Counted from the first letter of the stretch, positions 50,461 through 60,132 are shown. The stretch is 63,206 nt of DNA from an uncultured Oscillospiraceae bacterium (GCA_934623575.1 CAKTVL010000010.1:1-63206); one strand, 5' to 3'. Notes: generated from the letters alone by a model not told the origin. Numbers and translations are program-made.

Positions 50461-53232
50461 TCAGTGCTTCTTCCTGCCCAGCCAGGCCAGACCGGTGGCG
50501 GAGGTCAGGGTCAGGCCCACATACAGCGCTACACCGGGGTCGAAGGTGGTGGGGCTGTCCTTGGAGGTGGTGGTGGAGGTGTAATAGTAGTAGTGGGAGG
50601 GGGAGGGCTTCACAGGCTCTTCCTGTCCACCGCCCTCTTCAACCAGAGACACGGTAAAGGGAGAAAACGTCTTTGTCTTGAAAACGATGCCCTGCGGTTC
50701 ATAGGTGCCGAAAAACTCGCCCTTTTCGCCCTCATACTGGTTATGCCTTTCATCGTAGTGATGCACAACGATGTTCGGCAGGTCTGTCTTGCCCTTTATG
50801 TCGCGCTCATAGTCCAGGCCAAAATAGGAATACGGGATGCAGATCGTCTTGTCCTTTTCTTTCAGCTGGTCATTCAGCAGCGTAAACTCAAAATATTGCG
50901 TGCTGTTGCTGTTCTCCGTCTGCGGATAGCGGTCGCAGATCAGCTCCATATTCTCCGCGCCAACCACCATGGGCTTGGTCTCGTTTTTAGCAATGTCTTC
51001 CAGCTTTTGTACGCTCTTTGATGTCGTGCGGAGCACCAGATCATCGTTCTGGCCGTATACATAGCTGATACCAAGCAGCTTGTTGTTTTCGCCCCACCAG
51101 GCAACGACCACGGCGCGATAGTTGTTTGTTCGGGAAACACATATATCGATGCCATCAAGGCTGAGCTCCTGCGGCAGCATGATCGGCAGGGACCGCGCTC
51201 TCACTTCTTCATAGCCGCCGTTAAGATAAAAACGGTCCTTACTCTCCCGCAGCAGCCGCATTGTCCGTTCCACGTCCTCAGCACCGCCTGCGCGCGGATC
51301 ACGGTTGCCGTCCTCATTATTGCGGGTGAAGTACACTGTTCCCTCGGGCGCTTCCAGGGTAATCATGGTGTTGACCAGCGTGTCATAATCCGGGAGAACG
51401 CCATCCGCAAAGGAAGTGTGGAAATATCCCAGCTTCTGGTCATAGGTGACCGTGATCCCCGCTTTGCTGAGCTTCGCGGTGTCTATGCCCATGGTCTCGG
51501 GAGCCTTGCCGGTTATGCTGCCCTCCCCGACCTTTGCATAGCTGGGTTTGCCGTCGGTCTGCAGCACCTCCAGCGTCTGCCGCATTCTGTCGCTGCTGTC
51601 GTTTTTGTTTTTCCAGGTCACCTCAAAAAGCTGACTGAAGCCGCTCTGACTCTTGTTGGGCCAATCCCAGATGTTCGCGACGGGGCCCGAGCTGCTGCCG
51701 GCGTCTCCCCTTCGCCAGCTTTCCAGCTCATAGCCGTCCGGCGCCATTTTTGTCCAATCCAGCTGTCCCAGTGTGGTCTCATCGCCCGAATAGCGGATCC
51801 CCTTAAGCGCCGTCAGCACGATTTTTCCATTCTCAAATTCCGCCGACCACTCCGAGGCAGCGATTTTCTGTGTATAGCCAGCCTTTATCCGTTCACCGGG
51901 GATCGGCATCAATGCCAGAGCCTTTGCCGTGACGGTAAAGGTTTCCTGCAGTTCAATATAGACATTCACCAGCTCACGCCTGGTGATCGTTCCGTCCTCT
52001 TTTCCCCACACCACTGCAAAGCGATGATGGTTCATATCCGCCGTGGGGATGATCGTCACCTGTCCCCCCGTCCGGTTTATACTGGCGATATTGGCACCGC
52101 CGCTGGTGGCGCGCTTGCTATTTCCCGCATTATATATTCCGTCTGCGTTCGTCACCTTGTCCAACTGCATCAACGACTCAAAGCCGCCATTGCCGTTAAG
52201 CGTGGTGACATGCACCTCTTCGTCTTTGGCGTAGACAATGATGTGCATATCCAGGCCTTTCCTGTCTGCCGTCAGTTTATCTGCAGCGGTCACCCAGTTC
52301 TCCCCGTCGTTGTACTTAAGGAGCGTGATGCGCAGGTCGCCTGTTCCAGCGTCGTAGCTGTACTCGTAGTCTTTTCCTCTCTCCAAGCCCTCCGGGAAAA
52401 CAAACTCGACATCTTCGGGCGCTTTAAAACCAGCCTTGTGAAGCTCCTCTGTCTCCTCGTCAAAGCCCAGACCGCCGCCTCCGGCCTGCTGCTTACTCAG
52501 CGTGCGGAACAGTAGCTGCATAAAATTGTAGGTAAACTTTCCGTTGTCAAATGTTACTTCACGCGCGCCTGCACGCTGGAGCGCCGCACAGACACTCCCA
52601 TCAAGGCTCCAATACGTATCGAGGAAAGAATCAAAGCTGCCCTGCAGCACGATCGTGGCGCTGCCATCATCAAATCCGAGATTCGCTGTATCCAGAAACT
52701 CTTTTGCCGCAGCCATGTCCTGCTCACCGTACTCCTCCGTCTCCAGGGCGATCATTTCTATCAGCCACCAGATCTCCGTATCCCGGCAAACATCCTCGGA
52801 CGCAGTGTTGTTCAGTTTGCCCCAATCGTGGCGCAGTGCCACTGCCGTCGCATACTGCAGAGAATCTTTTGCATAGTGCTGGAAGTTTGGCGCAGCTATC
52901 GCTCCGCAATCTGTCCAGTTCTGAATCGGCGTGTTCACATCATCAGTGGCACACACATGATACTCGCCCTGCGTTGGACTGGGGCCGTTCCAATTAAACG
53001 CATAATACCCCGTCTTATCTCCGTATGTAAACGAGTGAATGCTCTCCAAAAACTCCTTTGCAGAAATGGCGTTGCTGTCCTCAAGCGGCCCCATTATGTT
53101 CAGCGAATCGGTGCCGTTGCTCGCTGCCGCACCGGCCTCTACTCCATCGCCCCCTTCATTCTCCGCCCAGACGGGGGTACAGAGGGACAGGGTGAGTACC
53201 AGCGCCAGCAGGAGGCTGAGTGCTTTTTTCAT
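50461..53232 (-). CDS. Large secreted surface protein of unknown function
   Basis: A 923-residue protein. Signal peptide MKKALSLLLALVLTLSLCTP, cleavage near VWAEN. No domain that I recognise in the body, which alternates charged and aromatic stretches without clear repeats. The C-terminus has the same plan as the GLUG protein at 8280: YYYYTSTTTSKD linker, SPTTFDPG, a hydrophobic helix and GRKKH. AAAAGGAGAGAGG precedes the ATG at 53232. GC content is lower than in its neighbours. The tail suggests wall or membrane anchoring; a cell-surface adhesin or binding role is only a guess. Confidence 0.82.
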   Translation of the reverse strand: MKKALSLLLALVLTLSLCTPVWAENEGGDGVEAGAAASNGTDSLNIMGPLEDSNAISAKEFLESIHSFTYGDKTGYYAFNWNGPSPTQGEYHVCATDDVNTPIQNWTDCGAIAAPNFQHYAKDSLQYATAVALRHDWGKLNNTASEDVCRDTEIWWLIEMIALETEEYGEQDMAAAKEFLDTANLGFDDGSATIVLQGSFDSFLDTYWSLDGSVCAALQRAGAREVTFDNGKFTYNFMQLLFRTLSKQQAGGGGLGFDEETEELHKAGFKAPEDVEFVFPEGLERGKDYEYSYDAGTGDLRITLLKYNDGENWVTAADKLTADRKGLDMHIIVYAKDEEVHVTTLNGNGGFESLMQLDKVTNADGIYNAGNSKRATSGGANIASINRTGGQVTIIPTADMNHHRFAVVWGKEDGTITRRELVNVYIELQETFTVTAKALALMPIPGERIKAGYTQKIAASEWSAEFENGKIVLTALKGIRYSGDETTLGQLDWTKMAPDGYELESWRRGDAGSSSGPVANIWDWPNKSQSGFSQLFEVTWKNKNDSSDRMRQTLEVLQTDGKPSYAKVGEGSITGKAPETMGIDTAKLSKAGITVTYDQKLGYFHTSFADGVLPDYDTLVNTMITLEAPEGTVYFTRNNEDGNRDPRAGGAEDVERTMRLLRESKDRFYLNGGYEEVRARSLPIMLPQELSLDGIDICVSRTNNYRAVVVAWWGENNKLLGISYVYGQNDDLVLRTTSKSVQKLEDIAKNETKPMVVGAENMELICDRYPQTENSNSTQYFEFTLLNDQLKEKDKTICIPYSYFGLDYERDIKGKTDLPNIVVHHYDERHNQYEGEKGEFFGTYEPQGIVFKTKTFSPFTVSLVEEGGGQEEPVKPSPSHYYYYTSTTTSKDSPTTFDPGVALYVGLTLTSATGLAWLGRKKH

Positions 53233-53401
53233 AATTCCTCTCTCCTTTTCCGCGGGCAAGGGGGTCGTTTCAGCGGCGCTGAAACGGTTTCGGGGGTATA
53301 CCCCCTGTCCGCTCCGTATGATACCTAACTTATACCATTTTGTGTCAGGCAAAACAATATGCAGGGAGGGAATACTCCTTTTTTGGCTGAAAAGTGCAAA
53401 A

Positions 53402-53434
53402 ACAGCCGGACTTTTTGTGCAAAAGTCCGGCTGT
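53402..53434 (-). terminator. Terminator of the kinase-GerMN operon
   Basis: A perfect 14-bp stem (ACAGCCGGACTTTT with its complement) seven bases behind the GerMN stop codon; minus-strand tail TTTTTGC. Confidence 0.88.
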
Positions 53435-53440
53435 CAGCGA

Positions 53441-54403
53441 CTATTCCGCGGTGGCTTGTGCGCCGTCCGTGGGCAGGATGGGGCGGCTGATGGGCACGCT
53501 GCCCAGCATCAGCTGGTACTCGCCGTCCAGCATCAGCTGCACCTGCGTGACCTCCTCCAGGGAGCACAGGGAGTCCACCAGGCCCTGGATCATGCGGGTC
53601 TGGGCGTCGGCGCTGTCCGGCAGCAGCGACACCACGCTGCTGGGCAGGTTCAGGTAGCATATCCCCTCGTCCGTGCTGGCGCTGAGGGCCGTGAAGCCCT
53701 CCGGCAGCAGGGGGTACAGGTCGGCGTAGCTGTCCAGCGGGCGCTCGGCCAGGGCCTTGACCACGGCCTGGGCCACGGTCTCGCCCTCGTAGACGGTGAG
53801 GCGGCGCTCCTCGCCCACCAGCTCGCCGGCGCTGTTGGGGAAATACAGCTGCACCTTGACGGTGCGCACCACATCCTCCGGGCTGGTCAGCAGCACCTCC
53901 TCGGAGGTGTAGACCTCGCCGGGGCGGTCCGCCGGCAGCTTGCCGTCCACCGTCAGGCGCACGGCGTAGATGCCGTCCAGCTGCATCAGCGACAGGGTGA
54001 TGCAGTAGTCGGCGATGGTGCGGTCGATGCCGATCAGCTGGTCGTACTCGCTGCTGAGGTCCACCGACACCGTGCCGCCGGTGACGGTGCAGCTGAGCAG
54101 CCGCGTGCCGGTGGGCATGGGGGGACGGAAGTCCTCCGCCGTGCAGGCGCCCAGCAGCAGTTCCATGATGTACTGAGCCTGCTGCTGGCGGCCGCGGTCC
54201 TCGGCGGCGATCTCGGTCCAGGGGATGGGGATGCCGATGACGGCGTCACCGCCGCCTGCGGACTTGTTCTGCTCGCTGAGGTCGGCGGGGCAGTAAAGCC
54301 GCAGGCTGGCCACGGCGTCCGGCGTCTGGCCGTCGCCGCCGCAGGCGCACAGGGCCAGGCACAGGGCCAGCGCCGCCAGCAGAGCCAATGCGCGCTTTCT
54401 CAT
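53441..54403 (-). CDS. GerMN-domain lipoprotein
   Basis: A 320-residue exported lipoprotein; lipobox LALCAC, lipid on Cys at about residue 21. Two GerMN domains follow (about 75-165, with LLSCTVTGGTVSVDLSSEY, and 190-300, with ICYLNLPSSVVSL). The family occurs in spore germination and in two-component operons (LpqB/GerM type). The ATG lies inside the end of the histidine kinase gene (ATGA, 54400-54403). It may sense or modulate the kinase from outside. Confidence 0.9.
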   Translation of the reverse strand: MRKRALALLAALALCLALCACGGDGQTPDAVASLRLYCPADLSEQNKSAGGGDAVIGIPIPWTEIAAEDRGRQQQAQYIMELLLGACTAEDFRPPMPTGTRLLSCTVTGGTVSVDLSSEYDQLIGIDRTIADYCITLSLMQLDGIYAVRLTVDGKLPADRPGEVYTSEEVLLTSPEDVVRTVKVQLYFPNSAGELVGEERRLTVYEGETVAQAVVKALAERPLDSYADLYPLLPEGFTALSASTDEGICYLNLPSSVVSLLPDSADAQTRMIQGLVDSLCSLEEVTQVQLMLDGEYQLMLGSVPISRPILPTDGAQATAE

Positions 54404-55932
54404 GCCTCCTCCCCCCTCTCCGCCAGCGGCAGACGCACGGTGAACACCGTGCCCACGCCGTCCGGGCCGTGGTCGGCGGCGATGGTGCCGCCGCGGTTCT
54501 CGATGGTATCCTTCACGATGGACAGGCCCAGGCCGGTGCCGCCCACCTCCCGGGAGCGCATTTTATCCACCCGGTAAAAGCGGTCGAAGATATGGGGCAG
54601 GTCCTCGTCGGGGATGCCGATGCCGTTGTCGCTGACGGTGAGCACCACCCTGTCCCCGTCCACATGGGCCTCCGCCCGGACGAAGCCCTCCGACGGGGCG
54701 GAGTACTTGATGGCGTTCTCCATCAGGTTGTAGAGGATCTGATGTACATCGTCGTCGGTGGCCAGGGCCACGGCGTCCTCGTCCGCCGCGCCGGATACGG
54801 TGACGCCCTTCTCCTGGGCCACCATGGTGAGCATGCGCTCCACCCGCTCCAGCACCGGCCCCACCGCCACGGGGTAGGGCTGCTGCACCACGCCGCTGTC
54901 CAGCCGCGTCAGGCGCAGCAGGTTCTCGGTGATGCGGCTGAGGCGCTCGGCCTCGCGGCCGATGTCGGTGACGAACTCCTTGGTGGTCTCCTGGTCCATG
55001 TGGTCGGTCTGGAGGATGGAGTCCGTCAGCAGCCGGATGCCGGCCAGGGGCGTTTTCAGCTCGTGGCTGGCGTCGGAGACAAAGCGCCGCCGGGCGTTCT
55101 CGGTGGTCTGCAGCCGGTCGGTAAGGCTGTTGAACTCCGCGGCGATCTGAGCGATCTCGTCGGTGCCGCTGGCGTCCGCCCGGTGGCTGTACGCGCCCTC
55201 CCGGACGTTGCGGATGGCCTGCAGCAGGCCGCTGATCTGGCGGGTGAGCATGCGGCTGAGCACGATGCTCAAGCCGGCCACCAGCAGGGCGATCAGCAGG
55301 GAGATGATCAGCAGGTTGTGGCGGAAGCTCTCCAGCAGCTGGGCCTGCTCCGTGTCGTAATCGTAGGCGTACACCGCGCCCACGATCTGGTTGTGATACA
55401 CCACCGGCGTGGCCACGCGGCTGAGGAAGGCCGTGCCGTCATAGCTGCAATAGCTGGCGTCCTGGCCCCGCAGGGCCACGGCCACCACGGAATACAGGGC
55501 GTACTCGCCCACGGCGCTGCTGTCCTGCCGGGTGTCATACAGCACCAGTCCCGTGCTGTCCGTCACCATCATGCGGGTGGCGCCGGACTCGTCCAGGCCC
55601 TCCAGCGCCGTCTGTACGTTCTCCTTGGTGAGCTTTTCCAGCCCCATCAGCGCCGACTCGATGACCTTGGTGGTGCTCCGCAGGTTGTTCTGGTTGGAGG
55701 TCACCATCAGGTTCTGGCTCACCAGCAGCGGATAGGAGTTCAGCAGGATCAGCACCGCCGCGATGACCAGGATATAGCTTAAGCTGAACTTCAGCTGCAG
55801 GGTCGCCTTGCCCCGCATTTTGCGCATGGCGGGGCGCAGGCGCTGCCAGAAGCTCTGCGCCTGGGGCGTATCGGTACACTGCGCCGCCGTGTCACACGGT
55901 GGGCTGCTCTTCTCCCTTAAAATAGTAACCAA
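54400..55932 (-). CDS. Sensor histidine kinase, PhoR/WalK type
   Basis: A membrane kinase of up to 510 residues. Two hydrophobic helices (about 50-70 and 205-227) flank an extracellular sensor; HAMP follows, then the DHp box FVSDASHELKTPLAG (phospho-His) and ATPase boxes NLMENAIKYS, DNGIGIP and GTGLGLSI. The start is unclear: TTG at 55932 has a ribosome site that is too close, and ATG at 55827 has none; translation may be coupled to the response regulator, whose end it overlaps by 41 bases. Confidence 0.92.
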   Translation of the reverse strand: MVTILREKSSPPCDTAAQCTDTPQAQSFWQRLRPAMRKMRGKATLQLKFSLSYILVIAAVLILLNSYPLLVSQNLMVTSNQNNLRSTTKVIESALMGLEKLTKENVQTALEGLDESGATRMMVTDSTGLVLYDTRQDSSAVGEYALYSVVAVALRGQDASYCSYDGTAFLSRVATPVVYHNQIVGAVYAYDYDTEQAQLLESFRHNLLIISLLIALLVAGLSIVLSRMLTRQISGLLQAIRNVREGAYSHRADASGTDEIAQIAAEFNSLTDRLQTTENARRRFVSDASHELKTPLAGIRLLTDSILQTDHMDQETTKEFVTDIGREAERLSRITENLLRLTRLDSGVVQQPYPVAVGPVLERVERMLTMVAQEKGVTVSGAADEDAVALATDDDVHQILYNLMENAIKYSAPSEGFVRAEAHVDGDRVVLTVSDNGIGIPDEDLPHIFDRFYRVDKMRSREVGGTGLGLSIVKDTIENRGGTIAADHGPDGVGTVFTVRLPLAERGEEA

Positions 55933-56602
55933 CTCCCCACTTTGTCATAATGTATACCGGGTTGGCGGGGTCCGGCTCCAGCTTTTCCCGCAGGCGGCGG
56001 ATGTGGACATCCACCGTCCGGTAATCCCCGGCGTAGGAGTAGCCCCACACCAGGTCCATCAGGCTCTCCCGGCTGTACACCCGCCGGGGGTTCTTCATCA
56101 GCAGCTCGATCAGGTCGTATTCCTTGGCGGTCAGGTCGATGGTCTTGCCGTCCCGGATGGCCACCCGCTGCTCCGTGTCCAGGCTCAGCTCACCCACCGT
56201 CAGCAGCGGCGTGCGCTGGCGGCTCTGGCTGGCCTGGCTGCCGCTCATGGAGCGCCGCAGCAGCGCCCGGATGCGGGCCTTCAGCTCCAGAATGTTGAAG
56301 GGCTTGGTCACATAGTCGTCGGCGCCGCAGGCAAAGCCCATGAGCTTGTCGCTGTCCTCACTGCGGGCGGTGAGCATGATGATGGGCACGTCGGAAAACT
56401 CCCGTATCTTCATGCAGGCGTCGCTGCCGGACAGGCCGGGCATCATCACGTCCATAACGATCAGGTCGAAGCTCTCCTTCTTCTCCAGCTCCACGGCGGC
56501 GGCGCCGTCGTAGGCGGTCATCACCTCATAGCCCTCGTTTTCCAGATTGAACTTCATGCCCTTGACCAGCAGCTTTTCGTCGTCTACCACCAGTATCTTC
56601 AT
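55892..56602 (-). CDS. OmpR/PhoB-family response regulator
   Basis: A 236-residue regulator: receiver domain with DDEK, phosphoacceptor Asp in LIVMDVMMPG, MLTAR and KPF; C-terminal winged helix (YDLIELLMKNPRRVYSRESLM, RTVDVHIRRLREKLE). Its ATG overlaps the stop of the ComEA-like gene by four bases. Partner of the kinase that follows. Confidence 0.95.
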   Translation of the reverse strand: MKILVVDDEKLLVKGMKFNLENEGYEVMTAYDGAAAVELEKKESFDLIVMDVMMPGLSGSDACMKIREFSDVPIIMLTARSEDSDKLMGFACGADDYVTKPFNILELKARIRALLRRSMSGSQASQSRQRTPLLTVGELSLDTEQRVAIRDGKTIDLTAKEYDLIELLMKNPRRVYSRESLMDLVWGYSYAGDYRTVDVHIRRLREKLEPDPANPVYIMTKWGVGYYFKGEEQPTV

Positions 56603-56967
56603 TCCTGTACGTCCTCCGTTACGATGAAATCTTGTATGCCCTCCAGAATGGCCTGTCCGATGCCCTCCACCCGCAGCAGGTCGTCCCTGCTGCCGAAGGG
56701 CCCGTTGGCCGCGCGGTCCTCCACGATGCGCCTGGCCAGCACCGGCCCGATGCCGGGCAGGCTCTCCAGCTCCTCCGCGCCGGCGGTGTTGATGTTCACC
56801 GTCAGCCTCTCCGGCGCAGTCGCTGTGCTGGGCACGGCGCTGATGTCGTAGCCGCCCTGTGTCTGCCGGGGCGACAGCAGCCACGTCAGGGCCACGGCCG
56901 CCATGAACAGTGCCGTCAGCCCCAGCAGGAACACATCCGTCTTTGTCAATTTTATCCGCTTTCCCAC
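56599..56967 (-). CDS. ComEA-like helix-hairpin-helix protein
   Basis: A 122-residue protein. N-terminal membrane anchor (VFLLGLTALFMAAVALTWLL), then a linker and a double helix-hairpin-helix DNA-binding domain (NINTAGAEELESLPGIGPVLARRIV; LLRVEGIGQAILEGI). The start is GTG at 56967. ComEA is the DNA receptor of natural competence, but ComEC is not next to it here; instead it leads a two-component operon. Confidence 0.88.
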   Translation of the reverse strand: MGKRIKLTKTDVFLLGLTALFMAAVALTWLLSPRQTQGGYDISAVPSTATAPERLTVNINTAGAEELESLPGIGPVLARRIVEDRAANGPFGSRDDLLRVEGIGQAILEGIQDFIVTEDVQE

Positions 56968-56969
56968 AG

Positions 56970-56998
56970 TTGACTACCCCGCCCCTTTTGCTTATAAT
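56970..56998 (+). promoter_or_regulatory. Promoter of the DacF-type carboxypeptidase
   Basis: TTGACT (56970-56975), 17 bp, perfect TATAAT (56993-56998). It overlaps the upstream region of the divergent ComEA-like gene. Confidence 0.8.
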
Positions 56999-57075
56999 AG
57001 AGTCAGGACATACCGGCGCCGCGTCGCGCGCAGAGCCGTCCCCCTATATTATAGCATACATGGAGAAAAAGTCAC

Positions 57076-58443
57076 ATGAAAATACGTCGTTTTATCGCTG
57101 TTTTTTTGTCCGCACTGACCCTGTGCGGCTTGCTCACCGTTCCCGCCTCCGCGCTGGAGGACCCCGACATCCGCGCCAAGGCCGCCCTGCTGGTGGAGGC
57201 CGAGACCGGGACGATACTGTACGACAAGAACTGCCACGACGAGCTGTCCATCGCCAGCACCACCAAGATCATGTCCGCGCTGCTGGTGTTCGAGGCTATC
57301 GACCGGGGCGAGCTGCGGCTGGACCAGAGCATCACCGCCACCGCCAGCGCCCTGCGGGGCCTGCCGGAGGACGGCAGCACCGCCGACATCGTGGAGGGCG
57401 AGACCCTGACGGTGGAGCAGCTGCTCTACTGCATGCTGGTCATCTCCGCCAACGAGACCTGCAACATCCTGGGCGAGGCGGTGGCCGGCAGCGTGGAGGG
57501 CTTCGTGGAGCGCATGAACCAGCGGGCCCAGGAGCTGGGCTGCCAGAACACCCACTTTGCCAACACCACCGGCCTGACCCAGTCCGGCCACTATTCCTCC
57601 GCCTATGACCTGTATCTCATCACCCGTCAGGCCATGCAATACGACGAGTTCATGACCATGGTCAACACCAAGTCCTACGAGATCCCCCCCACCAACAAGA
57701 CCGAGGAGGAGCGGGTGCTGCACAGCACCAACGCCCTGATCTCCAACTGGCGTCTGGCGGGCTATCTCTACTCCGGCGCCCAGGGCATCAAGACCGGCAG
57801 CACCGACGCCGCCGGCCAGTGCCTGGTGTCCTCCGCCGTGCGCGGCAGCCGCACGCTGATCAGCGTGGTGCTGGGCGCGGAACGGGTGGAGAAGGAGAAC
57901 GGCTCCGGCTACATCGTGGAGAGCTTCACCGAGACGGCCCGGCTGTTCGACTGGGGCTTTGACAATTTCTCCGCCCAGCAGGTGCTGGACAAAAACGAGC
58001 TGGTGCAGGAGGTGCAGGTCTCCCTCAGCAAGGAGGTCGGCTCCGTGGCCGTCCACCCGGCGGAGGACGCCAGCGCCATGCTGCCCAAGGACATTGACGT
58101 CTCCGCGCTCACCCGTACCGTCACCCTGGATAACGACCCCGCCCTGGCCCCCATCGCCGCCGGCGACCGCCTGGGCGAGATCACCGTCAGCTACAACGGC
58201 ACCGACTACGTCACCGTGCCCCTGTTGGCGGTGGCGGACGTGTCCGCCAGCCGTTTCCTGCTGGCCGGCCACACCATCAGCGAATTTTTCTCCCAGCGGT
58301 CCGCCCGCATCGCCGTTATCGCCCTGCTGGTGCTGGTCGTGGCGCTGGTACTGTGGTTCCGCATCTACGGCCGCAACCGCCGCTACGGCAAGGGCGGCAA
58401 CACCCAGTATCGCCACCACACCTACCGCGGCCGCCGTCACTGA
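57076..58443 (+). CDS. D-alanyl-D-alanine carboxypeptidase (PBP5/DacF type)
   Basis: A 455-residue low-molecular-weight PBP that trims stem peptides outside the membrane. Signal peptide (to VPASA), active site SxxK in SIASTTKIMS, SxN in VISANETCN, KTG in GIKTGSTDAA; a PBP5 C-terminal domain and then, unusually, a true transmembrane helix (IAVIALLVLVVALVLWF) with a basic tail replacing the usual amphipathic anchor. The RluA-type gene begins one base behind its stop. Confidence 0.93.
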   Translation: MKIRRFIAVFLSALTLCGLLTVPASALEDPDIRAKAALLVEAETGTILYDKNCHDELSIASTTKIMSALLVFEAIDRGELRLDQSITATASALRGLPEDGSTADIVEGETLTVEQLLYCMLVISANETCNILGEAVAGSVEGFVERMNQRAQELGCQNTHFANTTGLTQSGHYSSAYDLYLITRQAMQYDEFMTMVNTKSYEIPPTNKTEEERVLHSTNALISNWRLAGYLYSGAQGIKTGSTDAAGQCLVSSAVRGSRTLISVVLGAERVEKENGSGYIVESFTETARLFDWGFDNFSAQQVLDKNELVQEVQVSLSKEVGSVAVHPAEDASAMLPKDIDVSALTRTVTLDNDPALAPIAAGDRLGEITVSYNGTDYVTVPLLAVADVSASRFLLAGHTISEFFSQRSARIAVIALLVLVVALVLWFRIYGRNRRYGKGGNTQYRHHTYRGRRH

Positions 58444-58444
58444 G

Positions 58445-59098
58445 ATGGAGCCTGTACGTATCCTCTACCAGGACCGGTACCTGGTCCTGTGCGTCAAGCC
58501 CGTGGGCGTGCTGTCGGAGGACAGCGACGCCGGGGCCTGCATGCCCGCCCTGCTGCGGGCGCACTACCGCGCCCTGGGCGAGAGCGACTATATCGCCACC
58601 GTCCACCGGCTGGACCGTCTGGTGGGCGGCGTGATGCTGTTCTCCCGCCGTCGGGAGGTCACCGGCAAGCTCACCGCCGCCGTGGCGGAGCACCGCATCG
58701 TCAAGGAGTATCTGGCCGTGCTGCGGGGCACGCCGGAGCAGGACGAGGCCACGCTGACCGACCTGCTGTTCCGCGACGCCGCCCACAACAAGAGCTATGT
58801 GGTCAAGCGCATGCGCAAGGGCGTCCGCGAGGCGTCCCTCCACTACGTCGTTCAAGGCAAAAAGGACGGCCTGACCCTGGTGCGCGTCCGGCTGCACACC
58901 GGCCGCACCCACCAGATCCGGGTGCAGTTCTCCTCCCGGGGCCTGCCCCTGCTGGGGGACATCCGCTACGGCAGCAAGGCCGACTGCTCCCCGGCGCTGT
59001 GGTCCACCCGGCTGGCCCTGACCCATCCCGTCACCGGCGCGCCCATCGACGTCACCTGTCCCCCGCCGGACGCCTGGCCCTGGACCCTGTTTGCATAA
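58445..59098 (+). CDS. RluA-family pseudouridine synthase
   Basis: A 217-residue enzyme that isomerises uridine in rRNA or tRNA. The catalytic HRLDRLVGGVMLFS motif (Asp), the KEYLAVLRG strand and the C-terminal RTHQIRVQFSSRGLPLLGD are present; there is no S4 domain. The ATG immediately follows the dac stop codon. The target uridine is not predictable. Confidence 0.93.
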   Translation: MEPVRILYQDRYLVLCVKPVGVLSEDSDAGACMPALLRAHYRALGESDYIATVHRLDRLVGGVMLFSRRREVTGKLTAAVAEHRIVKEYLAVLRGTPEQDEATLTDLLFRDAAHNKSYVVKRMRKGVREASLHYVVQGKKDGLTLVRVRLHTGRTHQIRVQFSSRGLPLLGDIRYGSKADCSPALWSTRLALTHPVTGAPIDVTCPPPDAWPWTLFA

Positions 59099-59132
59099 AC
59101 CCCACCCCCTCCGGCAGAGGGAGTGGGGTTTT
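59097..59132 (+). terminator. Terminator of the dac-rlu unit
   Basis: AAACCCCACCCCCTC pairs with GAGGGAGTGGGGTTT around a short loop, followed by TTG; directly behind the stop codon. Confidence 0.82.
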
Positions 59133-59147
59133 GTCATTGGTTGGGTG

Positions 59148-59262
59148 TCGCCAAGGTAGGAATAGCTTGTCCGCGTGGTCTCGCCCGCGTAGACGATCTC
59201 GCCGCCGGAGTAGCTGATGTGGTAGATGCCCGGTTAGGTGCTGGTGCAGACACGCTGCACCA
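59148..59262 (-). pseudogene. RHS-repeat fragment 1
   Basis: Minus-strand translation gives GIYHISYSGGEIVYAGETTR and SYSYLGDT, an RHS YD-type stretch, cut by a TAA upstream. Bases 59148-59216 are identical to 60878-60946. Behind it a CTGGTGCAG..CTGCACCAG hairpin lies at 59239-59262. It is a relic, not a gene. Confidence 0.8.
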
Positions 59263-59304
59263 GCCCTTGAATAAGCCGCATTTGCTCGTCACACTGAATC
59301 CAAA

Positions 59305-60132
59305 TCAAATATGCAGCCAGTTTTGTATGTTTGCAATGATGTACTCCTCAAAATCCGCCCACTTCACAGGGTAAGGCGATAGATCTTCATTTTCGATTCT
59401 TCTTACCTCTTTCAATGTTCCGATATGTGTGAGCTGCTCAAGCGGAACAGCATCTGCTGTGTCGCTTAGTAACGTCAATAAGTACAGGTGCCTCCTGGAA
59501 GGATTTAACGTATATGCACGCGGCGCAAAAAACTGCGGCATATATTCCAACATTTCAACGTCAACAAGCGACATCAGTTCATCTGTCAAAGCTTGGTAAA
59601 AATACACGCTTGGCACGATGTGTCCAGGATACCATTTGCTTGATTCAACCTTGACAAAGTACAGATATTTGCCCTTCATGTGATATGTCTCCGCAAGCTG
59701 TCCCTGCAATTGATATGCAAAAACGTCGCCATCTTTCCATGGGCAGCGATATGGAGAATGCGATCGAATACGTTTTGGCTTAGGCGGAGGGGCCAATAGC
59801 TTTTTCTTCAACGCCAGCAAACAGTCAGTCTGTGCCTTTCGCGGACCCTTTAGATAATTGGGCGAGTTCAAGGAGCTTTCGGCGTAGCCTATGCAAAACA
59901 GCGCTTTGTCTTTGACGTTCTCTTCCAGCCGTCCAAAATCCCACTGCGTATCAGCTAAGGCGAGCCAAAAAGCGCAGGAATCTTCCGGATCAGCAATCGC
60001 ATCTTGATACCGTGCCATAAGTTCCTGTGTAATTGTTGTGCCGGCTTTGCCACTTCTCAATTGCGTCTCAAAAAATGTTCGTACATCTGCAGAGACATCA
60101 TTTTCATAAAGCGCAGTACCCCAAGTTCCCAT
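59305..60132 (-). CDS. DUF4259-like orphan protein in the RHS region
   Basis: A 275-residue cytosolic protein. The N-terminus MGTWGTALYENDVSADVR resembles the DUF4259 pattern (MGTWG...F/Y-END...D), often seen in immunity proteins of polymorphic toxin loci. The rest is mostly alpha/beta without a motif that I know. GGAGAGTAGG is upstream. GC content is clearly lower than in the core genes. Immunity is inferred from the setting. Confidence 0.7.
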   Translation of the reverse strand: MGTWGTALYENDVSADVRTFFETQLRSGKAGTTITQELMARYQDAIADPEDSCAFWLALADTQWDFGRLEENVKDKALFCIGYAESSLNSPNYLKGPRKAQTDCLLALKKKLLAPPPKPKRIRSHSPYRCPWKDGDVFAYQLQGQLAETYHMKGKYLYFVKVESSKWYPGHIVPSVYFYQALTDELMSLVDVEMLEYMPQFFAPRAYTLNPSRRHLYLLTLLSDTADAVPLEQLTHIGTLKEVRRIENEDLSPYPVKWADFEEYIIANIQNWLHI

